Assembly (NCBI RefSeq): GCF_004025585.1
Contig: NZ_QTZO01000003.1
Location: forward strand, 124,001-188,000
Reading direction: 5' to 3'
Length of the DNA stretch: 64,000 bases
DNA from: Pseudodesulfovibrio sp. S3
GTDB lineage: Bacteria; Desulfobacterota; Desulfovibrionia; Desulfovibrionales; Desulfovibrionaceae
Shown one piece after another: positions 1 through 8,775 of this stretch. A model generated the notes under the pieces. It saw only the letters and a list, made by a program, of their open reading frames with translations. It was not told the origin of the DNA and searched no databases. The translations under genes were made by a program, and so were the position numbers. Numbering within the stretch: the first letter of the stretch is position 1; each line of letters starts with the position of its first letter.

Positions 1-1592
1 TCCAGACTCTTGCGTTCCTCAGAGGCAGAAATAATCCGGTCTTCGAGTTCTTTGAGTTGAGGCGTGATATACCGCTCGCTGCTGACCAGGGTCTGGCGAC
101 GGATGAAATACTCGGGCACTTGCCCCTTGTACGCCTTGGAAACTTCGAAATAATAACCAAAGACCTTGTTGAAACCCAGTTTGAGCTTGGGAATATCGTT
201 CTTGGACAACTCTTCTTTATAGAGCTCGTTGAGCTTGTCTTCTCCATGCTCGTTGAGTTCGATCAGCTCATCCAAGGTCGGATCAAACCCTTTTTTGAAC
301 AAACCGCCGTCAGTGATCACCGGGGGGGGATTTTCCACCAATGCAGAATCAAGAAGGGCGGAGAGATCTTCCATCCCATCCCATTTGTCGAATATTTTAT
401 TCAAGCTTGGAGCATTGTCCATAACTTGATCCTCCAGATGATTCTTGAGGATCGGTAGCGTGGACAGGCTTCGCTGAAGGGCGATGAAATCCTTTGGAGT
501 GGCTCGGCCCAGAAAAATACGCGTGGAGAGCCGTTCGAGATCGTACACGGAATCCAGGCCGTGCCGGATGCCGCTGCGCAGCTGGTCCCGCTCAAAGAAG
601 AAGCTCACGCAATCGAGCGTTGCTTCAATAGGCCCCAGTTGCCGCCAGGGCTGACGCAGGCGTGCTTCAAGCAGTCGACCACCCATGGGGGTCAAGGTTT
701 TATCCATGACATGCCAGAGTGTGCCGATACCGGTCTTGCCATCAAGGCGTCTGAATATTTCAAGATTTCTTTCAGTTATCTCATCAAGCAACAGATGTTT
801 GGTCAGATTCAAGGGTTTGAATTCGCCCAAATGCCCGAATTTCCCTTTCTGGGTATGATCCAAATAGGTCAAAAGACAGCCACAGGCCCGTACCAATTCG
901 TTCCGGTTGGACAGCCCCAGACTGTCCAAGTCGGCAACTCCCTGCATTTCAAGGATTCTATTCCTGCCTGTGGCAAGATCGAAATATGTCCCCGGCACAA
1001 CATAGGTTACCTGAGAGGACAGCTCTCCGAATTGCGGCGGTACCTTCTTGCCCTGGGGGAGAAGGAGTTCACTGGGATTGATTTTGACCATCCACTGCCA
1101 CAGTTCGGATTCCCGGCGGCTATGCAGTCCCGACCACTGACCAGTGGAAAAATCGAGCCAGGCAATGCCGCCTGCGTCCTTGGCGGAATCCCAATAGAGG
1201 GACCCAAGATAATTGTTGCCTTTGGATTTCAGATTGGAATCTTCAACCACGGTTCCAGGCGTGAGCACCCGCGTCACGTCACGTTTAACCAACCCCTTGG
1301 CTTCCTTGGGGTTCTCAATCTGATCACAGATGGCGATCTTGTACCCTTTGTTGAGCAATTGGCTCAAGTATGGCTCCACTGAATGGTGGGGCATACCGCA
1401 CATGGGAATAGGATTTTCATCGTTGGGGTTACGGCTGGTCAGGGTAATCTGCACGGCCCTGGCCACTATCTCGGCGTCTTCGAAGAAAAGCTCATAGAAA
1501 TCGCCCATGCGAAAAAACAGCAGGCAATCGGGATGTTCCTCCTTGAAATGGAGGTACTGCTCAAGCATGGGAGTCAGTTTTCTTTGTATCAC
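1..1592 (-). CDS. mutS: DNA mismatch repair protein MutS (5' part, runs off window)
   Basis: MutS recognises mismatches and small loops and recruits MutL for repair. The minus-strand reading begins with a GTG at 1592, or an ATG at 1568 in the same frame, and stays open to the window edge, giving about 530 residues. The N-terminal mismatch-recognition domain is clear: LLFFRMGDFYELFFEDA holds the conserved phenylalanine that stacks on mismatched bases, followed by IPMCGMPHHSVE and AICDQIENP. The connector, the core lever start (RNLEIFRRLDG, TLTPMGGRLLEARLRQPW) and the clamp entry (GYYFEVSKAY) follow. The ATPase domain lies outside the window. A stop codon just upstream of the GTG limits other starts; neither start has a strong ribosome site. 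It follows lapB by 21 bases on the same strand. Confidence 0.95.
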   Translation of the reverse strand, partial: MIQRKLTPMLEQYLHFKEEHPDCLLFFRMGDFYELFFEDAEIVARAVQITLTSRNPNDENPIPMCGMPHHSVEPYLSQLLNKGYKIAICDQIENPKEAKGLVKRDVTRVLTPGTVVEDSNLKSKGNNYLGSLYWDSAKDAGGIAWLDFSTGQWSGLHSRRESELWQWMVKINPSELLLPQGKKVPPQFGELSSQVTYVVPGTYFDLATGRNRILEMQGVADLDSLGLSNRNELVRACGCLLTYLDHTQKGKFGHLGEFKPLNLTKHLLLDEITERNLEIFRRLDGKTGIGTLWHVMDKTLTPMGGRLLEARLRQPWRQLGPIEATLDCVSFFFERDQLRSGIRHGLDSVYDLERLSTRIFLGRATPKDFIALQRSLSTLPILKNHLEDQVMDNAPSLNKIFDKWDGMEDLSALLDSALVENPPPVITDGGLFKKGFDPTLDELIELNEHGEDKLNELYKEELSKNDIPKLKLGFNKVFGYYFEVSKAYKGQVPEYFIRRQTLVSSERYITPQLKELEDRIISASEERKSL

Positions 1593-1613
1593 GAGATATG
1601 AAGCTGATTAGAA

Positions 1614-2765
1614 TTATTCAGAAATATCAATTCGAAAAGCGATGGAGTGCCAACTGCGACAGCGAGGGCAATTGAAAAACAGTTGATCACGTTTCAGACC
1701 GCAACGGCGGCAAAAGAACCTGCGAACATTTCGGGCGCGGCCAATGAAGAAGGAAAGCTGTTCCTTGTAGAAAGGGGTCAATGTCTGATCAGCCCGTGAC
1801 AGCTCGAAAAGCTCCAACCGCGCAAGCCAGAAGTTTGGTTGCAGCATCAAGGCCTTTTCAAGCCAGGATCGGGCGTTGTCAAGGTCACCGATCTTGAGAA
1901 GCAACAAGGCCCCATAGTAAAGCAACAGTGCGTCCGGCTCCTGAGTTTCAATAATCGGCAAAAGAACAGCAACAAGCTTGTTGTCTGAACAAGCACTGGA
2001 CCACTCGGTCTCTTCACCGAAAGAGGCCTGCTTGGCCTTTTCCGCCTTGTCGAGAACAAGCAGGAGTCCTTCGAAAAGCACAAAACGCAATTCAGGCTCA
2101 ACCTGTTGCAATGCCTGGCCGAGTATGTCGGCAACCTTGTTGACGCCGCCGCCTTTGTATGCCTGGACAAGTTGTTCCAACCAAGCCTCCACGGCACCGG
2201 GATAGGCCCGGATGGCATGGCGAAGCGAGCGGTTGCCCTGTGCATCATTTCCTTCGGCGAATCGATCCATGGCAAGGCGGACCAGGTAATGCGCCTGTGG
2301 AAGGGGCAAATTGAGTTGCCCGTAGGACTCAGCCGCTTTCTCGAAATCTCCACGTTCAGCAGTGAGCCGAGCCATTTCCTGATGAATGGAGCTGGGATCC
2401 TGGCCGAGCGATCGGGCTTCATGGAAGGCCTTCTCCGCTCGATCAAGAAAACCGGCGCGGCGAAAATCGCGCCCAAGTTCGAACCAGGCGCGAGCCTTGA
2501 ATTCACGGTCAAGTCCCGGCCTGACAATGAGGCTGTTTCTGATTTGGATGGCGCGCTCGATTTCTCCCTGGGAACGGTAAAGACTCCCGAGCGCAAGATA
2601 GATTTCAACCGCTTCCGGATCATTTTGGACAACCTTGCTCAGCTCTTCAATAGCCGCGCGAGTATCCTGCACGGGTAAGGATTCGCCTCCGCCAGCAGCA
2701 CGGGCTGCCTGAAGGTTCAAATCAAAGCTCGGTGTCTTGTGACGACTGAAAAAATTCCAAACCAT
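1614..2765 (-). CDS. lapB: LapB (YciM)-like TPR protein with C-terminal rubredoxin-type zinc site
   Basis: LapB controls LPS synthesis in enterobacteria by presenting LpxC to the FtsH protease. This 383-residue protein has several TPR units, including IYLALGSLYRSQGEIERAIQ near residue 58, which matches the LapB signature. It ends in a metal-binding tail with CRRCG and CPRC pairs, the rubredoxin-like site of this family. E. coli LapB begins with a membrane helix. Here the N-terminus (MVWNFFSRHKTPSFD) is polar and I see no membrane segment. The gene starts 8 bases after lapA with AAGGA before the ATG. The family call is firm; the LpxC/FtsH role is inferred. Confidence 0.85.
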   Translation of the reverse strand: MVWNFFSRHKTPSFDLNLQAARAAGGGESLPVQDTRAAIEELSKVVQNDPEAVEIYLALGSLYRSQGEIERAIQIRNSLIVRPGLDREFKARAWFELGRDFRRAGFLDRAEKAFHEARSLGQDPSSIHQEMARLTAERGDFEKAAESYGQLNLPLPQAHYLVRLAMDRFAEGNDAQGNRSLRHAIRAYPGAVEAWLEQLVQAYKGGGVNKVADILGQALQQVEPELRFVLFEGLLLVLDKAEKAKQASFGEETEWSSACSDNKLVAVLLPIIETQEPDALLLYYGALLLLKIGDLDNARSWLEKALMLQPNFWLARLELFELSRADQTLTPFYKEQLSFFIGRARNVRRFFCRRCGLKRDQLFFNCPRCRSWHSIAFRIDISE

Positions 2766-2773
2766 GAAAATCC

Positions 2774-3127
2774 TTAAAGTTGATCGTCTTCTTTCACTTC
2801 ATTGTACGGCTGATCTTCACTGATGGGCATATTGCGCAGAGAATTGAGTTCCTGTTCGAGACTGGCCATGCGAGTCCGGCATTCCTTGAGGTTGGCTCCA
2901 GAACGGAATTTATCAATGATGAAATAAATGATGGTCAGCAGGGAGCCTGCGACAAAGGCTGCCAGAATAAGAACGCCAAAGGGCAGGGGGATTGAATGCA
3001 GGGTAGCCACATAGGGTATATCCAGGACCAAAGTCAGCCCCTGTAGCAGGACATCATTATTCTGACTGAAAAAAAGGATGGAAAAGACAAAAAGAGCCAA
3101 CAGAAATAACACTTTGATAAAACGCAT
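2774..3127 (-). CDS. lapA: LapA-domain inner-membrane protein
   Basis: This 117-residue protein matches the LapA (DUF1049) family, a small membrane partner of LapB in LPS assembly. It has a first membrane helix at about residues 4-22 followed by SQNNDVLLQGL, typical of the family. A second helix lies near residues 48-70, and a cytoplasmic tail with coiled-coil character (CRTRMASLEQELNSLRN) follows. A good AAGGAG site sits just before the ATG. It is 10 bases after the HIT gene and 8 bases before lapB, so the pair is almost certainly co-transcribed. Because LapB here lacks its own anchor, LapA may hold it at the membrane; that is inference. Confidence 0.85.
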   Translation of the reverse strand: MRFIKVLFLLALFVFSILFFSQNNDVLLQGLTLVLDIPYVATLHSIPLPFGVLILAAFVAGSLLTIIYFIIDKFRSGANLKECRTRMASLEQELNSLRNMPISEDQPYNEVKEDDQL

Positions 3128-3137
3128 GAATATCTCC

Positions 3138-3626
3138 TTAAGCAGTTATTTCATCAAACAGCGGCTTGAGACGGCTGTAAGTTGAAGACAGATGTTCGGG
3201 AATAACCGTGGTCTCGCTAAAAACGGCCATGAAGGACGCATCACCGTTCCAGCGGGGGACTATCTGAAAATGCATGTGCTGGGCAATACCTGCTCCGGCC
3301 GCTTCTCCAAGATTGAGTCCCAGGTTGATCCCCTGAGGGTTGAAGGCTTTTTCCAATATATCGGTACAGCGCCTGAGCCACAACATACAATCGTTGGATT
3401 CTTCCAACGTCAACTCCGTCAGGTTGCTCACATGACGATAGGGAGTAACCATGAGGTGTCCATTATTGTATGGAAATTTATTCATTATGACAAAGCAATG
3501 TTCTCCGCGGGCAAGAATACACCGCTCTTCGTCTTCAGCCGTATCCCCGGGGATGCAGAAAACGCATTCTTCAGGTTTCGGTCCGAGTATGTAGTTCAGG
3601 CGCCAAGGCGCCCACAAGACTTCCAT
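3138..3626 (-). CDS. HIT family nucleotide-binding protein
   Basis: This is a histidine-triad protein of 162 residues, counted from the ATG at 3626; an in-frame TTG at 3662 would add 12 residues with little support. The catalytic triad appears as QHMHFQIVPRW near the C-terminus. The N-terminal MEVLWAPWRLNYI and a zinc-type pair (CVFCIPG) are typical of the Fhit/Ap4A hydrolase-like branch. Such enzymes hydrolyse dinucleoside polyphosphates or nucleoside phosphoramidates. The substrate cannot be told from sequence. It lies between the nucleotidyltransferase fusion and lapA on the same strand. Confidence 0.9.
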   Translation of the reverse strand: MEVLWAPWRLNYILGPKPEECVFCIPGDTAEDEERCILARGEHCFVIMNKFPYNNGHLMVTPYRHVSNLTELTLEESNDCMLWLRRCTDILEKAFNPQGINLGLNLGEAAGAGIAQHMHFQIVPRWNGDASFMAVFSETTVIPEHLSSTYSRLKPLFDEITA

Positions 3627-3753
3627 GCTATGATTATCCGCTCTGTTTTGAAATGATGACAACTATGGGCAAACGATGAAGCCCATTGAAATACAGCCAC
3701 CAACACCTTGATTTTCTACACGGCTTACACCTGGAGAGCAAGCGGGAAACCGT

Positions 3754-6441
3754 TTAGACCTGACTGCCCGGGATAAGATTTGTGGCCAGCTCCTTTTTCA
3801 ATTTTTTCGCCATGTTCAATTGATCCGTCCGGGTTTCCACCTTTCCATCGATCTTGGCGACCATGAGCTTGTCCAAGATAATCGCATACATCGGCCCCGG
3901 TTCGACCCCCATCTTTTGAAGATCATTGCCGTTGATGTCAATTTTCATATAACGCAACCGGGCAAGATATTGGGAAATATTTCTTCGAATGTGTTCTTTC
4001 CTGCTCCGAGCCATCAGAAACAACACGCCTTCGACCGGGATGGGATGAAGGATCGCGTAGAGTCTGCTCAGCTTTGATGCCCCCTCCTTCCAGGTCATCA
4101 ATTTCATAAGGGCGTCACCAATCATGTCGCGGAGTTGATAAAAATCCCGTTCCTCCCTTTGGGTAAAATGCAGCCTTGTGGAAATCTGGTCTATTTGATT
4201 GCGTTTGATGCCCATGGTCATACCGAGAAGGTAAAGCTTCCAAGGAGTTATAGCCGGTTCCAGGTAGAGCAGCTTGTACCAGTTGTGGACCTTGACCAGT
4301 TCCGTCAGAATCTGAATCCGTTCCCGGGTCAATTTGAGCAGGGGATGGATTGCCTCCATGATACCAAGTTCCTGCATTCGGTTAAGGCATGCCAGCGGAT
4401 CTTCCTCGTTCATTATCCATTGCAGCTCATGCATGACACGGGTACCGGACAGCTTGCTGAACAACTGGAGATTCACGGCATTCTTAATGAGACGCATAGT
4501 CTGACCACCGATCTGAAAATCAAAACGGCGTTCGAACCGGATGGCCCGGAGAATACGGGTAGGGTCTTCCACGAAGCTTAAGGAATGCAAAACACGAATG
4601 GTCCGGTTTCGTATATCCCGCTCGGCACCGAAAAAATCCACCAACTGACCGAACCGGCCGGGGTTGATGCGCAAAGCGAGCGCATTGACCGTAAAATCAC
4701 GCCGATACAGGTCCATTTTTATTGACGACAGTTCCACGGTGGGCAGGGCGGCAGGATATTCATAATATTCAAGGCGGGCGGTGGCCACGTCAACGCGTTG
4801 ACCGTCTTCCATAATGACTACCGCAGTTTTAAATTTGGAATGGGCCTTGACCCTGCCTTCGATCCTCTCTGCAAATTTTCTGGCGAATTCGATACCGTCC
4901 CCCTCAACGACAAGGTCGAGATCAAGATTGGGCCTGCCGAGGAGAATGTCACGGACGAATCCGCCCACCGCATAGACTTCCCAACCAAGTTCGGCCCCGA
5001 GTTCCCCGGCTGACTTCAGCAGATCAAGCATCTTTTGCGGCAAACGATTTTTGACCTGGGAACCAATGTCTCTTACGCGTCGGCTGTCCGGCATGAGAGA
5101 ATCGGGAATGCGGGCGGGCTCCTCAATGAGCATGTTCATCAAATCCGTCCGTGTGATTACGCCTACCAGTTGGCCGTCCTCCACAACGGGAAGCATTCGT
5201 TGACGATTGCTCAGAATGATTTCCATGACTCTATATAAATCGGTCTTGACCTCCACCGTATCGAATTTCCTGGTCATGTACTCGCTCAAACCGATATCAC
5301 CCAGATGATGAGTGATTGCCTTGTCAGCAGTCTTATGTCCCATGATTCCAATACACTGCATACTGTCTTTCGCCACCACCGGCACATCTTTCAAGCCATA
5401 ACGCGTCATGAGCTCCACGGCGTCTTTCATGGTCTTGTCGCCCTCAATGACCACTGGAGGGCGCGACATGAGACTGTCCACAACGATTTGCGGATTGATC
5501 TGGGAGTAGAAGAGGGCGAACAGGTCGTCACGTACTTCAGCCAGAGTCTTGTCCTTGATGGTGGCCGAAGCTGCGGCAGTATGACCGCCTCCGCCCAGAG
5601 AGGCACATATTTGCCCTACATTTACATCAGGATTTCGTGATCTCGAAACCACATGAATGCGGTCCGCCATCCTTCCCAATGCGAAAACGACCTTGACCTT
5701 TTCCATATCCATAAGCTTGTGAACCAGCAGCGCGAAATCGGGCACGAACATGTCTGTAGACAATTCGGTAATAATGACATCAATGCCATGGATATCATAT
5801 GTCTTTGCATTTTTAAGCAATTCACCGAGATAGGTAATTTGCTCGGCGGACAGTTCGTGAGAAAGAAGATCGCTGATGACCTCAATGTCCATGCCCTGGC
5901 TTTTCAGCCAACCGGCAGCCTCGAAATCATGCGGCGTAGTTGTGTTGAAGCCGAATGACCCGGTATCTTCATAAATACCAAGGCCGAGAAGGGTGGCCTC
6001 TTCTCTATTGAGAGACAACCCTTGTTCCCGAATCTCGTGAACCAGGATGGCGGTTGTGGACCCCCAAGGTTTGACCACGCTTTTTTCGGCGGGAAGATCC
6101 TCGTCGCTGTCAGGATGGTGGTCATAAAGGTGTATACGCAGATTCTTGTTATCCAGCACAGGACGGACATGCGGAATTCTCGAACGCTGCCGGGTATCGA
6201 CGACCACCAGAAGCTCCACGGATTCGGGGTCGATATCCTTGAACGCCTTGAAATTAAAAAGATAGGTTGTGCTTTCAATAAAGAAATTGCGCAGGCTGGT
6301 TTCCTGACTGCCAGGGAAGATCAGCACCGAATCGGGATAGATTTTGCTGGCCGCCACCATTGCTGCAAGGGCATCAAAGTCCGCATTGGCATGGGCTGTG
6401 ATCACGGTCGGAGCTGATATCTTTTCAATTTTGTTTTTCAT
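3754..6441 (-). CDS. DHH phosphoesterase - CBS pair - tRNA nucleotidyltransferase/poly(A) polymerase fusion
   Basis: This 895-residue protein has three parts. Residues 1 to about 320 form a DHH/DHHA1 phosphoesterase: AHANADFDA near 17-25, YDHH at 106-109, and GGGGH near 285. Two CBS domains follow to about 435. From about 490 comes a class II nucleotidyltransferase: AVGGFVRD then DLDLVVEG supplies the metal-binding acidic pair, followed by DFTVNALALRI and the RNA-binding signature DPTRILRAIRF. Fusions of this layout are known from Aquifex and delta-proteobacteria, where related enzymes add the terminal A of tRNA CCA ends. I infer A-adding or CCA-repair activity with a nuclease-like DHH module. 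It starts 25 bases after xerD. A second nucleotidyltransferase lies at 50911. Confidence 0.9.
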   Translation of the reverse strand: MKNKIEKISAPTVITAHANADFDALAAMVAASKIYPDSVLIFPGSQETSLRNFFIESTTYLFNFKAFKDIDPESVELLVVVDTRQRSRIPHVRPVLDNKNLRIHLYDHHPDSDEDLPAEKSVVKPWGSTTAILVHEIREQGLSLNREEATLLGLGIYEDTGSFGFNTTTPHDFEAAGWLKSQGMDIEVISDLLSHELSAEQITYLGELLKNAKTYDIHGIDVIITELSTDMFVPDFALLVHKLMDMEKVKVVFALGRMADRIHVVSRSRNPDVNVGQICASLGGGGHTAAASATIKDKTLAEVRDDLFALFYSQINPQIVVDSLMSRPPVVIEGDKTMKDAVELMTRYGLKDVPVVAKDSMQCIGIMGHKTADKAITHHLGDIGLSEYMTRKFDTVEVKTDLYRVMEIILSNRQRMLPVVEDGQLVGVITRTDLMNMLIEEPARIPDSLMPDSRRVRDIGSQVKNRLPQKMLDLLKSAGELGAELGWEVYAVGGFVRDILLGRPNLDLDLVVEGDGIEFARKFAERIEGRVKAHSKFKTAVVIMEDGQRVDVATARLEYYEYPAALPTVELSSIKMDLYRRDFTVNALALRINPGRFGQLVDFFGAERDIRNRTIRVLHSLSFVEDPTRILRAIRFERRFDFQIGGQTMRLIKNAVNLQLFSKLSGTRVMHELQWIMNEEDPLACLNRMQELGIMEAIHPLLKLTRERIQILTELVKVHNWYKLLYLEPAITPWKLYLLGMTMGIKRNQIDQISTRLHFTQREERDFYQLRDMIGDALMKLMTWKEGASKLSRLYAILHPIPVEGVLFLMARSRKEHIRRNISQYLARLRYMKIDINGNDLQKMGVEPGPMYAIILDKLMVAKIDGKVETRTDQLNMAKKLKKELATNLIPGSQV

Positions 6442-6466
6442 ATGATATTCAAATCTGTTGCAGTGA

Positions 6467-7390
6467 TTACATGGATGATCTCGGATGATATTTCTGATGC
6501 AATGTCTTCAGCCTGCTCGATTCAACATGAGTGTAGATTTCAGTGGCGCTGATATCCGCATGTCCGAGAAGCAGTTGCACGGTCCGCAAATCAGCACCGC
6601 CCTCAAGCAGATGGGTGGCAAAGGAGTGTCGAAAGGTGTGCGGAGAAATCGACCTTCGAATCCCGGCCAATGTAGCAAATTTCTTGATCAGTTTCCATAC
6701 GCCCTGTCGGGTAAGCCCCTTGCCTGAACGATTGAGAAACATGAAATCTTCCAAAGGCTTGAAAGAAGGACGGGTAAATTCAAGATATCTGTTCAAATAG
6801 TCCTGTGCCGTAAAGTGAATGGGAATCAAACGATCCTTGGACCCTTTGCCGAATACCTTGAGCATCCCTACCTGCGGATCGAAGTCAAGCACCTTCATCT
6901 GAATCAATTCGGATACACGGAGTCCGGCGGCATAGAGCAACTCCAGCATGACCTTGTCGCGCATCCCGAGCAGGGTGGAGGTGTCCGGCAGGGCAAGTAC
7001 TCGACTGATTTCATCCCTGGTCAAGAATTCCGGTAGTTTTTTAGGCAACTTGGGGTTTTCCAACAAATGACCGGGATCTTCCTTGAACCATTTCTGGTCC
7101 ATGGCGTATGCAAAGAAACCTCGAAGGGAAGAAAGATGCCTGGCCAGGGAGCGGCTTTTCAATCCCTTTGCCCGAAGATAGGTCAGATAGAGAAAGAGGG
7201 GCCTGTCCGAAAGATCCTTGAGCGCAAAGGATTTTTCTTCGAGAAAGGCCAACAGGGAATGCAGGTCCTGGGCGTAACCAGACAGGCTGTTTTCGGACAA
7301 CCCTTTTTCGATGAGGACGTGCTCAAGGTAGCTGTCCACCCATGGGTGATTGAAATCAATATTGTTTTTTATTTTTTCGTATTTTTTCAT
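6467..7390 (-). CDS. xerD: Tyrosine recombinase, XerC/XerD type
   Basis: Xer recombinases resolve chromosome dimers at dif near the division septum. The protein is about 307 residues from the ATG at 7390 (a GTG at 7396 is also in frame), the usual Xer length. The N-terminal SAM-like core-binding domain contains VLIEKGLSENSLSGYAQDL. The catalytic domain shows AAGLRVSELI, GKGSKDRLIPI, SPHTFRHSFATHLLEGG and LLGHADISATEIYTHV, giving the Arg, Lys, His-x-x-Arg, His and Tyr set. The RVSELIQMKV form fits XerD slightly better than XerC, but this is not certain. No FtsK-independent partner recombinase is nearby; ftsK itself is at 25.9 kb. A 17-base palindrome lies just upstream at 7403-7419. Confidence 0.9.
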   Translation of the reverse strand: MKKYEKIKNNIDFNHPWVDSYLEHVLIEKGLSENSLSGYAQDLHSLLAFLEEKSFALKDLSDRPLFLYLTYLRAKGLKSRSLARHLSSLRGFFAYAMDQKWFKEDPGHLLENPKLPKKLPEFLTRDEISRVLALPDTSTLLGMRDKVMLELLYAAGLRVSELIQMKVLDFDPQVGMLKVFGKGSKDRLIPIHFTAQDYLNRYLEFTRPSFKPLEDFMFLNRSGKGLTRQGVWKLIKKFATLAGIRRSISPHTFRHSFATHLLEGGADLRTVQLLLGHADISATEIYTHVESSRLKTLHQKYHPRSSM

Positions 7391-7402
7391 GATCACGGCT
7401 AG

Positions 7403-7419
7403 ATCATATTTAATATGAT
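7403..7419. promoter_or_regulatory. 17-base perfect palindrome, candidate operator
   Basis: ATCATATT, a central T, then AATATGAT form a perfect inverted repeat. It sits 13 bases before the xerD-like start, in the space shared with the divergently transcribed dapL. An operator bound by a dimeric regulator is a possible reading. No regulator gene lies next to it, and AT-rich DNA makes chance palindromes more likely. Confidence 0.35.
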
Positions 7420-7533
7420 AAAAGTATTGGATAATATCAATGGAAGAAGGCTAGTGGTCACACCAAATTGAAACCAAGCACCGCTTCCAGCTTCCTTGCT
7501 AGCAAGGAGCCGCCCAAAGCGCAATGGTTCGCA

Positions 7534-7562
7534 TTGACAGCGGGTCATGCCACCATTATGAA
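7534..7562 (+). promoter_or_regulatory. Sigma-70-type promoter for dapL-folK
   Basis: TTGACA at 7534-7539 and TATGAA at 7557-7562 are separated by exactly 17 bases. This is a near-consensus housekeeping promoter about 39 bases before the dapL ATG at 7601. Confidence 0.65.
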
Positions 7563-7600
7563 AGTGCTTCCGTATTGTGTCATTTAAGGAGAGTTCATAC

Positions 7601-8767
7601 ATGTCAGATTTCAAGTTAGCCGACCGGTTGTCATCCCTTCCTCCGTACCTGTTTGCGGCCATAGACAAGGCCAAGGCAGAAGTCGCGGCCAAAGGCATGG
7701 ACATCATCAGCTTGGGTATCGGCGACCCAGACCTTCCCACGCCTGACTTCATCATCGAAGCCCTGTACGAAGGTGCTAAAAAAGCTGCAAACCACAGATA
7801 TCCTGACTATGTCGGCATGCTCGCTTATCGCCAGGCCGTAGCGGATTGGTACAAGCTGCGCTTCAACGTGGACCTGGACGCCAAAACCGAAGTGGTCAGC
7901 CTGATCGGTTCCAAAGAGGGCATTGCCCATTTTCCGTTGGCCTATGTCAATCCCGGAGACACGGTACTGGTCGCCACGCCCAACTATCCGGTATACGGTA
8001 TTGCCACCGAATTTGCAGGAGGCAAGGTCGAATACCTGCCGCTGATCGAAGAAAACGATTTCCTGGTGGATCTGGACGCTGTGTCCAACGATTCCTGGGC
8101 CAAGGCCAAGATGATATTCGTATGTTACCCGAATAATCCGACCGCAGCCACAGCCACCAGGGGCTTTTACGAAAAGCTTATTGAAAAGGCCAAGGAATTC
8201 AACGTGATCGTTGTTTCCGATGCCGCCTATACCGAAATATACTATGATCCGACCAACAAGCCCCTTTCCATACTTGAATGCGCCGGGGCCAAGGACGTCT
8301 GCATCGAATTCCACTCCCTGTCCAAAACCTACAACATGACCGGCTGGCGTGTCGGCATGGCGGTAGGCAACAAGGACCTCATCGCAGGTCTTGGAAAAAT
8401 CAAGGAAAACGTGGATTCCGGCATCTTCCAGGCCGTTCAAGAGGCAGGTATCGCAGCCCTCAGGGACGGCGAACCTTATGCCGAGAGTTTCCGTACCATC
8501 TACAAAGAGCGCCGGGATGTTGTCAGCACCGCCCTGACCAAGGCCGGCATCAAGCATCGCATCCCCGATGCTTCTTTCTACATGTGGTGCAACACTCCGG
8601 CAGGCTACAAGTCCTCGGAATTCGTGACCAACGTGTTGAAACAGACAGGCGTTGTGCTCACGCCGGGCAATGGATTCGGAACGCCGGGAGAAGGGTATTT
8701 CAGAATCTCCCTGACCGTAAATAACGATCTGCTCGAGGAGGCCGTATCCAGAATTTCGAAACTGTAA
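7601..8767 (+). CDS. dapL: LL-diaminopimelate aminotransferase (DapL)
   Basis: DapL converts tetrahydrodipicolinate directly to LL-diaminopimelate using glutamate, a short route to lysine and peptidoglycan. This PLP enzyme has 388 residues from the ATG at 7601, which follows an AAGGAGAG site; an in-frame ATG 24 bases upstream lacks one. Fold-type I features include ISLGIGDPDLPTP, TPNYPVYG, YPNNPTAA, VSDAAYTEIY and SLSKTYNMTGWRVG, where the lysine of SKTYN binds PLP. The length and the AYTEI motif fit the DapL branch of the aminotransferases rather than AspC. It is followed by folK with 8 bases between. The exact substrate is inferred from family resemblance. Confidence 0.85.
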   Translation: MSDFKLADRLSSLPPYLFAAIDKAKAEVAAKGMDIISLGIGDPDLPTPDFIIEALYEGAKKAANHRYPDYVGMLAYRQAVADWYKLRFNVDLDAKTEVVSLIGSKEGIAHFPLAYVNPGDTVLVATPNYPVYGIATEFAGGKVEYLPLIEENDFLVDLDAVSNDSWAKAKMIFVCYPNNPTAATATRGFYEKLIEKAKEFNVIVVSDAAYTEIYYDPTNKPLSILECAGAKDVCIEFHSLSKTYNMTGWRVGMAVGNKDLIAGLGKIKENVDSGIFQAVQEAGIAALRDGEPYAESFRTIYKERRDVVSTALTKAGIKHRIPDASFYMWCNTPAGYKSSEFVTNVLKQTGVVLTPGNGFGTPGEGYFRISLTVNNDLLEEAVSRISKL

Positions 8768-8775
8768 TCTGCTAC

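Noticed and set aside
1-1600. Several plus-strand open frames in the first 1.6 kb
   Set aside because: They are shadows of mutS on the minus strand, which has clear family motifs.
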